12,856 nt of DNA, from contig DAOUML010000260.1 in assembly GCA_034411635.1 (NCBI GenBank), positions 1-12,856 of the forward strand, written 5' to 3'. Position numbers and translations under genes: made by a program. This stretch comes from UBA8950 sp034411635 (GTDB lineage: Bacteria; Chloroflexota; Anaerolineae; Anaerolineales; Villigracilaceae). This document shows, piece by piece, positions 1 through 6,139 of the stretch. The notes beneath the pieces are model-generated. The model searched no databases, had not been told where the DNA came from, and worked only from the letters and a program-made list of their open reading frames with translations. How positions within the stretch are numbered: the first letter of the stretch is position 1; the number at the start of each line of letters is the position of its first letter.

Positions 1-1
1 G

Positions 2-445
2 AACGTGGAGCGCATGACTTACGAACTGTTCAACGAGAACAGCGGGATTTGCCGTTTCCACCGCAAATGGGCCGAGACCATCACCGATGAGATTTTGCAG
101 GCCCATTACGGGCTGGAAACCAACTACAAGGCGCACCAGTTCCGCCTATCGCGCGAAATCTACGAGCGCGAGGCCCCAAAAATTGCCTACTGGGAGAGCG
201 AGCGCGTGATCGACCTGATAATGGGCTTCCTCGAACAATGGGAAGCCGACGGCTTGCGCGACCCCGATTTGCTCGGCTGGCTGGAACGCTTCCGCGCCGA
301 CAAATTCGCTGCCGCCCGCGATTACTGGCAGGCGGTCCGCGAGGGCATCCACGCTGCTTTCCAGGATGGGGCGGAGGCCATCCCCGATAATTTCACGCCG
401 GGCCAGCAAATGGCGCGCCAAAATCCGAAAACTGACTCGCCATGA
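2..445 (+). CDS. C-terminal part of a probable aldehyde:ferredoxin oxidoreductase-family protein (5' truncated by window)
   Basis: The reading frame is open from the first bases of the window to the TGA at 443-445, so the true start lies upstream. The visible ~147 residues have no signal peptide or membrane segment and look like a soluble helical tail rich in Trp, Arg and Glu. The stretches GICRFHRKWAE and YWESERVIDLI, and a late segment rich in charged and aromatic residues (FRADKFAAARDYW), resemble the C-terminal domain of tungsten-dependent aldehyde:ferredoxin oxidoreductase (AOR) family proteins as I remember them. The N-terminal tungstopterin and Fe-S parts, which would be decisive, are outside the window. 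If correct, it oxidises aldehydes to acids with ferredoxin as acceptor in the cytoplasm. The GTG at 5 and ATG at 14 are probably internal codons, not starts. An unrelated helical protein remains possible. Confidence 0.5.
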   Translation, partial: NVERMTYELFNENSGICRFHRKWAETITDEILQAHYGLETNYKAHQFRLSREIYEREAPKIAYWESERVIDLIMGFLEQWEADGLRDPDLLGWLERFRADKFAAARDYWQAVREGIHAAFQDGAEAIPDNFTPGQQMARQNPKTDSP

Positions 446-657
446 ACCACAGAAAACTGTAACTGCCTGTGAGCCGATATTCGTAGGGCGATACATCGTC
501 CTCGCATGGAGGTTGATGTCGCCAACAAGCGAATTCTCAATTGCCTTACTCCAAATGCGACTTGAAAGTCGCGCTACGGCAGGCAATTACCAAAAACTTC
601 CATTCTTGAACCTGCCCGCTTGCTTTTTCAAGGCAATAATGTTAAAACTATCGCCCT
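446..657. other. Non-coding gap with two nested stem-loops, upstream of dus
   Basis: No credible gene lies here; the frames crossing it are shadows. The first half holds a nested stem-loop at 487-523: GGCGA pairs with TCGCC and CAT with ATG across a two-base bulge, with an inner CCTC/GAGG stem. The second half holds the dispersed repeat 532-590. No intrinsic terminator with a T-tract is seen after the upstream gene. A weak promoter for the downstream gene may be TTGCTT (620-625) with TAAAAC (643-648), which would give an almost leaderless transcript; that agrees with the lack of a Shine-Dalgarno in front of the ATG at 658. Confidence 0.5.
532..590 (+). repeat. Dispersed 59-bp repeat, copy 1, with nested perfect hairpins
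   Basis: This 59-bp segment matches the reverse complement of 6081-6139 at 52 of 59 positions without gaps (hand alignment). Six of the seven differences are transitions. It contains a perfect inner inverted repeat, GCGACTT (557-563) against AAGTCGC (566-572), and a perfect outer one, ATTGCCT (540-546) against AGGCAAT (581-587), so it can fold into a two-tier stem-loop. It is too short to code and lies between genes, as REP- or MITE-like elements usually do. No family name is assigned. Confidence 0.8.
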
Positions 658-1623
658 ATGACAAAGCCCCAGCCCAACTTTTTTATTGGTTCACTGCCCA
701 TTTACGGCGATGCCGTCCTTGCCCCGATGGACGGGTATTCCGATTGGCCGTTTCGTTCCTTGTGCCGTTCGCTTGGTTCGGCCATCAGTTACACCGAGTT
801 TGTGAAAGTCGAAGATACTGTGCATTTGTTTCGCCGGGTGCGCGCCAAATTGACATACGACGAGCGCGAGCGCCCGGTTACGTTTCAAATTTATGGCGAG
901 GATGTCAATATCATGCTCGAGGCAGCCCTGATTGTTCAAGATTTAGGCCCCGATATCATTGATATTAACATGGGCTGCCCGGCCAAAAGCGTCACGCATC
1001 GCGGTTGTGGGGTCGGGCTGATGCGCTCGCCGGAAAAAATCGCCCGCATCTTCAGCACGCTGAGCGCAAAATTGAGCGTGCCGCTCACCGGTAAAATACG
1101 CCTGGGCTGGGATGATTGCCTGTCTTACCGCGAAGTGGCCCGTATTCTGGAAGAAAACGGCGCGGCCCTGATCGCCGTTCACGGGCGGACAAAGAATCAG
1201 GGCTACGCAGGCCAGGCCAATTGGGATGCGATTGCCGAGGTCAAGTCGTTGGTGAAAATTCCGGTTATTGGCAATGGCGATGTGCGCCGGGTGGCCGATA
1301 TTCAGCGCATGAAAGAACACACCGGCTGTGATGCGGTCATGATTGGACGCGGGGCGATTGCCAATCCCTGGATTTTTTCAGGGATCGATCGAGAAAACGT
1401 CAGCCCCGGGCAGGTGCGCGAGACCATGCGCCAGCACCTAGAGAAAAATGTTGCCTTTTATGGCGAGGAAGATGGCGAACGTTTGTTTCGCAAACATGCC
1501 ATGCACTATCTCAACCTGCATCATCTAAATCGTGAAACTCGCAAAAACATTTTGCGCAAGCGCCCTGCCGGTGAATATTTAGACATTCTGCGCGAAATTG
1601 AAGCCCAGATGCAGCAGGAATAG
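658..1623 (+). CDS. dus: tRNA-dihydrouridine synthase, DusB/NifR3-like
   Basis: A 321-residue FMN-dependent enzyme that reduces uridine to dihydrouridine in the D-loop region of tRNAs in the cytoplasm. The TIM-barrel hallmarks are in order: the FMN-binding start LAPMDGYSD (21-29), QIYG (77-80), the catalytic-cysteine motif NMGCP with Cys107, the phosphate-side lysine in TGKIRLGW (144-151), HGRT (175-178), IGNGDV (204-209) and the FMN phosphate loop MIGRGA near 228-233. Length and order fit DusB-type proteins; exact Dus subfamily specificity cannot be read here. The ATG at 658 is the natural family start, about 20 residues before the APMDG motif, but no Shine-Dalgarno precedes it, so the message may be leaderless. 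It stands alone, converging on the cyd operon across a shared terminator. Confidence 0.93.
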   Translation: MTKPQPNFFIGSLPIYGDAVLAPMDGYSDWPFRSLCRSLGSAISYTEFVKVEDTVHLFRRVRAKLTYDERERPVTFQIYGEDVNIMLEAALIVQDLGPDIIDINMGCPAKSVTHRGCGVGLMRSPEKIARIFSTLSAKLSVPLTGKIRLGWDDCLSYREVARILEENGAALIAVHGRTKNQGYAGQANWDAIAEVKSLVKIPVIGNGDVRRVADIQRMKEHTGCDAVMIGRGAIANPWIFSGIDRENVSPGQVRETMRQHLEKNVAFYGEEDGERLFRKHAMHYLNLHHLNRETRKNILRKRPAGEYLDILREIEAQMQQE

Positions 1624-1638
1624 CGCAGGAAAAACAAA

Positions 1639-1675
1639 AAAGGTTGTTCGAGCATAAATTGCTCGAACAACCTTT
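1639..1675. terminator. Strong bidirectional intrinsic terminator between dus and cydB
   Basis: A perfect 16-bp inverted repeat, 1639-1654 against 1660-1675, with a five-base loop TAAAT. Read on the plus strand it is followed by a T-rich run (TTCTTAAATTTTTC). Read on the minus strand it is followed by T runs from the A-rich stretch 1630-1641. It lies 15 bases after the dus stop and about 20 bases past the cydB stop, so it can end both convergent transcripts. Confidence 0.93.
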
Positions 1676-1695
1676 CTTAAATTTTTCTTTTGGTT

Positions 1696-2754
1696 TTAGT
1701 AAACCAGCGATTTTTTGTCGGTCGTGACGCGCTTGCGGAACATCCAGTAGGTCCAGCCCTGATAGGCCAAAACAATCGGGACGAAGATGAGCGCGACGAT
1801 GGACATGACCGTCAGGGTGTATTCGGAGGACGAAGCGTTGGTGATGGTGAGCGACCAGGCCGGGTTGAGGCTTGAAATCATGACGCGCGGGAACATCAGC
1901 ATAAAGAATGTTACCTGAGTAAGCACAATATGCAAGGAGAGCAGAATGAAAGCCCAGCCTTCGCGTTTTCCTTTAATAAAGTAACCGGTTGCCAGTAGCA
2001 TTACCAGCGAGAGAATGGGGGTGATGCCGGGATTGACGCCCATCTTGCTCAGAATGTCGGTGTAGAAGTACGTGCCGACGGTGAGCAATAGAACCGCCAC
2101 CACAGCAAAAATCCACAGTTTCCAGGCCCAGGCATTGGCGCGTTCGCGCAATTCGCCGTCCATTTTCAGGGCCATGAAGTTCGCGCCATGCACCAGGAAG
2201 GTGGCTACGGTTGCCAGGCCGCCCAGCAACCCATAGGGGTTGAGCAGGTTGAGGGTTACAACCAGATTGTTGGCGCAGGGGTTGCCATCGGCGCAAACGA
2301 CGTTCATGCTGGCGTCAATTGGCACGCCACGGGCCAGGTTGGCGAAGGCTGCGCCCAGCAGCAGGGCCGCCAGGAAGGATCCGATTGAAATCATCCAATC
2401 GAAAGTGTTGCGCCATTTGGGGTTGGCATCTTTGGAGCGATATTCAAACGAAATACCGCGAAGAATCAGACCAACCAGCAGCAAAAAGAGGGCCAGGTAG
2501 AAACCGCTGAACATGGTGGCGTACCAGTGCGGGAAGGCGGCAAAGGTTGCGCCGCCAGCCGTCAGCAACCAGACTTCGTTGCCGTCCCAGGTTGGTCCAA
2601 TTGTATTGATAACGGCGCGGCGTTCGATGTCTTTTTTGCCGAAGAAGGGCAGCAACATGCCGACGCCGAAGTCGAAGCCTTCGAGGAAGAAAAAGCCAAT
2701 CCACAGCACGGCAATCAGGATAAACCAAAGGATTTGTAGAAATTCGTATGACAT
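1696..2754 (-). CDS. cydB: Cytochrome bd quinol oxidase subunit II
   Basis: A 352-residue multi-pass membrane protein, the structural partner of CydA in the terminal oxidase that reduces O2 to water with quinol. Family signatures are LEGFDFGVG (24-32, with Asp28), TWDGNEVWLL (55-64, with Asp57 and Glu60) and RGISFEYR near 104-111, followed by several hydrophobic helices; the length is normal. The start at 2754 is chosen over an in-frame ATG 16 codons upstream because the protein should begin MSYEFLQILWF and because AGGAG lies just before it, built partly from the cydA stop codon (TAGGAG). The ten-base gap to cydA suggests translational coupling. No small cydX-like ORF follows, since the terminator starts almost at once, and no cydCD genes are in the window. 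Confidence 0.95.
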   Translation of the reverse strand: MSYEFLQILWFILIAVLWIGFFFLEGFDFGVGMLLPFFGKKDIERRAVINTIGPTWDGNEVWLLTAGGATFAAFPHWYATMFSGFYLALFLLLVGLILRGISFEYRSKDANPKWRNTFDWMISIGSFLAALLLGAAFANLARGVPIDASMNVVCADGNPCANNLVVTLNLLNPYGLLGGLATVATFLVHGANFMALKMDGELRERANAWAWKLWIFAVVAVLLLTVGTYFYTDILSKMGVNPGITPILSLVMLLATGYFIKGKREGWAFILLSLHIVLTQVTFFMLMFPRVMISSLNPAWSLTITNASSSEYTLTVMSIVALIFVPIVLAYQGWTYWMFRKRVTTDKKSLVY

Positions 2755-2764
2755 GTCAATTCTC

Positions 2765-4165
2765 CTAGTCTTGCGCGCCAACCAACCCCGGCGCGGGGTC
2801 AACCGAGTGCTTCAGGGTCGCTTCTGGCCCGGCGATGGCGTATTTTTTCATCAGGTAGAACATTGCGCCAGCCAGCGCGCCATAAACCAGCGTGTAGCCA
2901 ATCAGTGAAATGAGCAGGTCTACAACGGTCAAGTTGGGAGAAACGGCGTCTTCTACCGTGAGCAGGCCTTGTACAATCCAGGGTTGGCGGCCCATTTCGG
3001 TCAAAATCCAGCCGCTCGCGTTGGCGATGTACGGCATCACGATCACCCAGGGAACCCACTTCATCCATTTGGCGTTTTCAAACTTGCCACGCGTGGCCCA
3101 CAGCAAGAAGGCCGAGAGAGCAATCATAATGAAGCCAATGGTCATCATGAACCGGAAAGTCCAATAGGTGACAACCATGAGCGGAATATAATCGCCGGGG
3201 CCATACAGTTCTTCATATTCGGCTTGCAGGTTATTAACACCTTTTACTTCGCAATCGAAGTTGTTACAGGCCAGGAAACTTAACACACCGGGAATTCCCA
3301 ACTGGCTGGTGCGTAGCGACCAGATTTCTTGTTTGCCGGTTGTATCGCCGATGGTTAGAATGGAGAAATCAGCAGGGGCCGATGTTTCCCAATGCGCTTC
3401 AACGGAGGCAAATTTCATTGGCTGGTGCTTGTACATGAAGATGCCTTGCTCATGCCCGCCCAAAAAGACCATAACGCTGGCAATGACGCCAACCAGCGCG
3501 CCCATCTTGAAAGAGGGGACGAACACGGCAAGATGCTGTTTGCGCAGAATATGATAGGCGCTTACGCCAAGTATCACGAAAGAAGCCGTGGCAAAACCGA
3601 CAGAAATGGTGTGCCAGAAAAATACCCAGCCTTTGGGGTTGGTAATCAGGGCGAAGAAATCGACCAGTTCGGCGCGACCATTGACTTCATTGATAACATA
3701 ACCGACCGGGTGCTGCATCCAACCGTTGGCTAACAAAATCCACAGCGCTGAAAGGTTCGAGCCGATGGCTGCCAGCCAGATGGAAGCCAGATGTACTTTT
3801 TCCGGCACTTTACCTTCACCAAAAATCCAGATGCCCAGAAAAGTGCTTTCCAGAAAGAATGCCAGCAGGGCTTCTACGGCCAGTGGCGCGCCGAAAATAT
3901 CACCCACGTAGCGGCTATATTCGCTCCAGTTCATGCCGAACTGAAATTCCTGCACAATGCCGGTCACTACCCCAATGGAGAAATTGATCAGGAACAATTT
4001 TCCCCAGAACTTCGCCATTTTGCGGTAGTTCTCGTCGCGGGTCTGGTAGTAGCGCGTTTGCATGTAGGCCACGAACCAGCCCAGCCCGAGGGTGAGCGGA
4101 ACGAACAGGAAGTGGTAAACGGTTGTCAGGCCGAATTGCCACCTTGCAAGAATAAGTGGATCCAT
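2765..4165 (-). CDS. cydA: Cytochrome bd quinol oxidase subunit I, short Q-loop type
   Basis: A 466-residue membrane protein carrying the quinol site and hemes b558, b595 and d. Residues matching the E. coli ligands can be counted: His18 (b595 ligand), Glu98 and Glu106 in EALLAFFLE (proton path/heme pocket), His185 in FFWHT (b558), Met340 in TFRFM (b558), Lys251 and Glu256 in the Q-loop (quinol oxidation) and GRQPW at 392-396. It lacks the long Q-loop insertion of E. coli CydA (522 aa), so it belongs to the short-Q-loop class. Cys300 and Cys305 lie in the extracytoplasmic stretch after the Q-loop, where mycobacterial CydA has a disulfide; equivalence is only a guess. A good GAGGAG precedes the ATG at 4165. 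It lies 21 bases after the rrf2 stop and is co-directional with cydB. Its role is microaerobic or NO/sulfide-tolerant respiration. Confidence 0.96.
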   Translation of the reverse strand: MDPLILARWQFGLTTVYHFLFVPLTLGLGWFVAYMQTRYYQTRDENYRKMAKFWGKLFLINFSIGVVTGIVQEFQFGMNWSEYSRYVGDIFGAPLAVEALLAFFLESTFLGIWIFGEGKVPEKVHLASIWLAAIGSNLSALWILLANGWMQHPVGYVINEVNGRAELVDFFALITNPKGWVFFWHTISVGFATASFVILGVSAYHILRKQHLAVFVPSFKMGALVGVIASVMVFLGGHEQGIFMYKHQPMKFASVEAHWETSAPADFSILTIGDTTGKQEIWSLRTSQLGIPGVLSFLACNNFDCEVKGVNNLQAEYEELYGPGDYIPLMVVTYWTFRFMMTIGFIMIALSAFLLWATRGKFENAKWMKWVPWVIVMPYIANASGWILTEMGRQPWIVQGLLTVEDAVSPNLTVVDLLISLIGYTLVYGALAGAMFYLMKKYAIAGPEATLKHSVDPAPGLVGAQD

Positions 4166-4186
4166 AGCGGTTTTCTCCTCGTGAAA

Positions 4187-4642
4187 CTAGTTTTGAAGAA
4201 TGAACAAAGATGATACCGGGAGACCTTGCTCAACCTCCCGCGCCAACTCATTAAAATGGATGGACGCCATCTCACGCGCCATCGCTGACTGTACCCGTCC
4301 CCACTTCGAGCGAACCGGACAGCGCTCGATAAACGGACAATCATCATCTCCTGTGGGCTGTAAACAGTCCGAAAGAAGTAACTTGCCCTCGAAGGCCTCC
4401 ACCACCTGTAGCAGATTGATGTTCTCAGGCGGGCAGGGCAGACTCAAGCCGCCATCGCGCCCCGGAAAGGTCAGCACCAACCCGGCCTGGGCCAATTGGG
4501 CCACAATGCGCCCCATAAATGCTCTGGGAATTTGCATCTCGCGTTGAATTACCCCAGACGAAACACGCGCCGCTTCGCCTCTGGCAGCCAGGGCAAGCAC
4601 GACGCGCACAGCATAATCGGTCTGACGGTTTATTTTGAGCAT
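4187..4642 (-). CDS. Rrf2-family transcriptional regulator with a three-cysteine Fe-S motif, heading the cyd operon
   Basis: A 151-residue winged-helix DNA-binding protein. The N-terminus MLKINRQTDYAVRVVLALAA, the recognition-helix region (VSSGVIQREMQIPRAFMGRI, about 28-46) and the wing GRDGGLSL (61-68) are typical of Rrf2 proteins. Cys93, Cys102 and Cys108 form C-X8-C-X5-C, close to the cluster-ligand spacing of NsrR and RirA (C-X7-C-X5-C in several members). A [2Fe-2S] or [4Fe-4S] cluster sensing NO, O2 or iron is therefore likely. The start at 4642 gives the canonical family N-terminus; an in-frame ATG at 4702 would add 20 atypical residues and would lie upstream of the proposed -10. Neither start has a clear Shine-Dalgarno. 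It is first in rrf2-cydA-cydB with a 21-base gap, so it probably autoregulates and controls the oxidase. Whether it is NsrR-, RirA- or IscR-like cannot be decided. Confidence 0.88.
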   Translation of the reverse strand: MLKINRQTDYAVRVVLALAARGEAARVSSGVIQREMQIPRAFMGRIVAQLAQAGLVLTFPGRDGGLSLPCPPENINLLQVVEAFEGKLLLSDCLQPTGDDDCPFIERCPVRSKWGRVQSAMAREMASIHFNELAREVEQGLPVSSLFILQN

Positions 4643-4657
4643 GGGGTCTATTTTGTC

Positions 4658-4682
4658 TAAACGTTTACCAGATTGGTTAACC
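4658..4682. promoter_or_regulatory. Two further perfect palindromes in the rrf2 leader
   Basis: TAAACGTTTA (4658-4667) and GGTTAACC (4675-4682) are perfect palindromes lying between the proposed -10 and the rrf2 start codon. They would sit just downstream of the transcription start, where repressors often bind. The first has the CG centre common in LacI-family operators, but no such regulator is in view. Short palindromes arise by chance, so support is limited. Confidence 0.35.
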
Positions 4683-4691
4683 TTTACTGAT

Positions 4692-4720
4692 ATTGTAAGC
4701 ATTTCGGCATTTTGTTACAT
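4692..4720 (-). promoter_or_regulatory. Candidate promoter of rrf2-cydAB
   Basis: On the minus strand TACAAT (4697-4692) is a good -10, with 17 bases to a poor -35, ATGTAA (4720-4715). The predicted start of transcription is near 4685, giving a leader of about 43 bases. The weak -35 overlaps an arm of the palindrome 4712-4736, the arrangement expected of an activator-dependent or repressor-controlled promoter. Confidence 0.45.
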
Positions 4721-4758
4721 CTGATAAATGTCACAATCTATCTGTGACGTTTGTAACA
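4712..4758 (-). promoter_or_regulatory. Two inverted-repeat operators upstream of rrf2-cydAB
   Basis: Palindrome A pairs TTGTTACAT (4712-4720) with ATGTCACAA (4728-4736), eight of nine positions, with a 7-base spacer. Palindrome B is TGTGAC-GTTT-GTAACA (4743-4758), which can also be read as TGTGA-N6-TAACA, one base from the CRP/FNR-family pattern TGTGA-N6-TCACA. All four half-sites fit TGTKACRW. Relative to the proposed start of transcription, A is centred near -39 and B near -65, normal distances for activator sites. The protein that binds is unknown: a CRP/FNR homologue for B, or the operon's own Rrf2 protein, are the main candidates. Confidence 0.55.
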
Positions 4759-4811
4759 TACGCGCTTGATTATATGACAAAGCGTGAAGTTTTTGTTGTG
4801 GAGTTTTAAAA

Positions 4812-4863
4812 GCGACCCTTCCAAGTGTGATTTGAAAGCCATGCCTGGGTGGGCATTTGCGAA
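4812..4863 (-). repeat. Probable degenerate copy 3 of the dispersed repeat
   Basis: The plus strand here aligns with the plus strand of copy 2 (6081-6139). GCGACCCTTCCAAGT matches GCGACCTTCAAGT with two added C's, a TTTGRA block follows, then about 12 inserted bases, and the end GGCATTTGCGAA matches GGCATTTGAGAA. The match is gapped and made by eye, so it may be partly fortuitous. Confidence 0.35.
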
Positions 4864-4892
4864 GTCTGCCGCAATTCCAAATCTAAAAAAGG

Positions 4893-4922
4893 ACGCGGAC
4901 GAGCGTAGATGAACGCGGATGT
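4893..4922. repeat. Three tandem decamers flanked by A6 and T6
   Basis: ACGCGGACGA, GCGTAGATGA and ACGCGGATGT follow each other directly, a ten-base period that conserves RCGYRGAYG. The block sits between AAAAAA (4885-4890) and TTTTTT (4922-4927). No function is assigned; it may be a remnant of a dispersed element. Confidence 0.45.
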
Positions 4923-4985
4923 TTTTTGGCAGTCTGGCCCGAAATATTGCGCAAGCAACATTCAAAACTTCCCCCGGCCCCATGA

Positions 4986-5025
4986 ACTGGATGGCAATTT
5001 CCGAAGCAGGAAATCGCCATCCAGT
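4986..5025 (-). terminator. Long stem-loop after the aldo/keto reductase operon (terminator-like, no T-tract)
   Basis: ACTGGATGGC (4986-4995) pairs perfectly with GCCATCCAGT (5016-5025). After one A-C mismatch, ATTTCC (4997-5002) pairs with GGAAAT (5009-5014), leaving the loop GAAGCA (5003-5008). The stem begins 19 bases after the stop codon of the last gene of the minus-strand operon. No run of T follows on the minus strand, so it may be a 3'-end processing or stability element rather than a classic intrinsic terminator. Confidence 0.65.
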
Positions 5026-5044
5026 CTGTTCATTGCTTCAGTTT

Positions 5045-6043
5045 TTACCAGGCATAGGCATTCGGCGCTTCACCGCCAGGCCCGGGGAAGATTTCATCCA
5101 ATTTCTTGAGCGTTTCCTCGTCCAGTTCAATCTTAGTGGCGCGCGCGGCGCTTTCCAACTGTTCCATCGTGCGCGGCCCAATGATGGGCGCGGTGACAAT
5201 CGGGTTGTGCAGCAGCCAGGCCAGGGCCACTTCGCCAGGGGCATGGCCCAACTCGCGGCAGAGCGTCTCGTATTTTTCCAGTTTGTCGCGATTTTTGGCG
5301 ACATCTTTTTCAAAACCCTCGCCCATGCGCCGCCCGGTTTGCATTTTTTCGAGCGCGCCGCCCAACAGACCACCGCCCAGCGGACTCCACGGAATTAGCC
5401 CCAGGCCATAATGGCGGCAGGCCGGAATGACTTCCAGTTCAATGGTGCGATTGTTGAGGTGGTAAATGCTCTGCTCGCTGACCAGCCCCATCATCCCGCG
5501 TTTGGAGGCTTCCTGGCAGGCGGTGGCGATGTCCCAGCCGGCGAAGTTGCTCGAACCGACGTAAACCACTTTGCCCTGTTTGGTCAGGTTGTCGAAGGCT
5601 TGCCAGGTTTCGTCCCAGGGGCAATCGCGGTCGATGTGATGCATCTGGTACAGGTCAATCCAATCGGTTTGGAGACGTTTCAGGCTGCCTTCGCAATGCT
5701 TGCGGATTTTGTAGGCCGAAAGACTGCGCCCATCGCTATTGACTTCTTTCAGGTTGGCCTTGCGCGAAACCGGGTTATAGACCTTGGTCGCCAGCACGGT
5801 GGCGTCACGCCGCCCGCCGCCCTGGGCAAACCAGCGTCCAACAATCTCCTCGGTGTGGCCGTGTTCCACGCTCCAGCCGTAGACATCGGCGGTATCAAAA
5901 AAATTGATTCCCAGTTCCAGCGCGCGATCCATGATTTTGAAACTGTCTTCTTCGCTGGTTTGCCAGCCAAAATTCATCGTGCCGAGGCAGATGTTGCTGA
6001 CGAGAACGCCATGTTTTCCTAATCGTTTGTGTGTTACGGACAT
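5045..6043 (-). CDS. Aldo/keto reductase, third gene of the merR operon
   Basis: A 332-residue NADPH-dependent oxidoreductase of the (beta/alpha)8 aldo/keto reductase superfamily, which reduces aldehydes and ketones to alcohols in the cytoplasm. The catalytic tetrad can be counted: Asp50 and Tyr55 in FFDTADVYG, Lys87 in VLATKV, and His135 in DLYQMHH. Cofactor-side motifs VGSSN (162-166), SEQSIYHL and IPWSPLGGGLL follow, and IIGPRTMEQLE near the C-terminus binds the 2'-phosphate side of NADP in related enzymes. The C-terminal tail GGEAPNAYAW is intact. The start at 6043 has AAAGGAG nine bases upstream. A 94-base gap containing a dispersed repeat separates it from the preceding reductase, but no promoter is evident, so it is probably in the same transcript. 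The substrate is unknown. Confidence 0.92.
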   Translation of the reverse strand: MSVTHKRLGKHGVLVSNICLGTMNFGWQTSEEDSFKIMDRALELGINFFDTADVYGWSVEHGHTEEIVGRWFAQGGGRRDATVLATKVYNPVSRKANLKEVNSDGRSLSAYKIRKHCEGSLKRLQTDWIDLYQMHHIDRDCPWDETWQAFDNLTKQGKVVYVGSSNFAGWDIATACQEASKRGMMGLVSEQSIYHLNNRTIELEVIPACRHYGLGLIPWSPLGGGLLGGALEKMQTGRRMGEGFEKDVAKNRDKLEKYETLCRELGHAPGEVALAWLLHNPIVTAPIIGPRTMEQLESAARATKIELDEETLKKLDEIFPGPGGEAPNAYAW

Positions 6044-6080
6044 TGTTTGACTCCTTTTGAGAATGAATGGTTGACTCTTC

Positions 6081-6139
6081 GTAACTGCTTACCGTAGCGC
6101 GACCTTCAAGTCGCGTTTGGAGCAAGGCATTTGAGAATT
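6081..6139 (-). repeat. Dispersed 59-bp repeat, copy 2 (inverted), inside the merR-AKR operon
   Basis: The reverse complement matches 532-590 at 52 of 59 positions without gaps. The inner hairpin GCGACTT/AGGTCGC is kept with one G-T wobble, while the outer arms are partly lost. One end falls inside the TAA stop of the upstream reductase (6138-6140), so two bases of that stop codon belong to the repeat. The element fills most of the gap between the two reductase genes and would be transcribed with them. Confidence 0.8.

Larger units (their letters stand above)
4703..5044. other. Non-coding region between rrf2 and the AKR operon
   Basis: About 340 bases without a supported gene. From left to right it holds the rrf2-cyd operator palindromes (4712-4758), a decayed copy of the dispersed repeat (about 4812-4863), three tandem decamers (4893-4922) bounded by A6 and T6 runs, and a long stem-loop (4986-5025) just after the AKR operon. 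Short frames here show no protein-like composition. Confidence 0.6.

Noticed and set aside
366..962. 198-codon plus-strand frame spanning the first intergenic gap and the start of dus
   Set aside because: It overlaps two better-supported genes in other frames and runs through the repeat; the protein looks random.
4643..4702. Upstream in-frame start for the Rrf2 regulator (ATG at 4702)
   Set aside because: It would add 20 residues not seen in Rrf2 proteins, has no Shine-Dalgarno, and lies upstream of the proposed -10 and transcription start.
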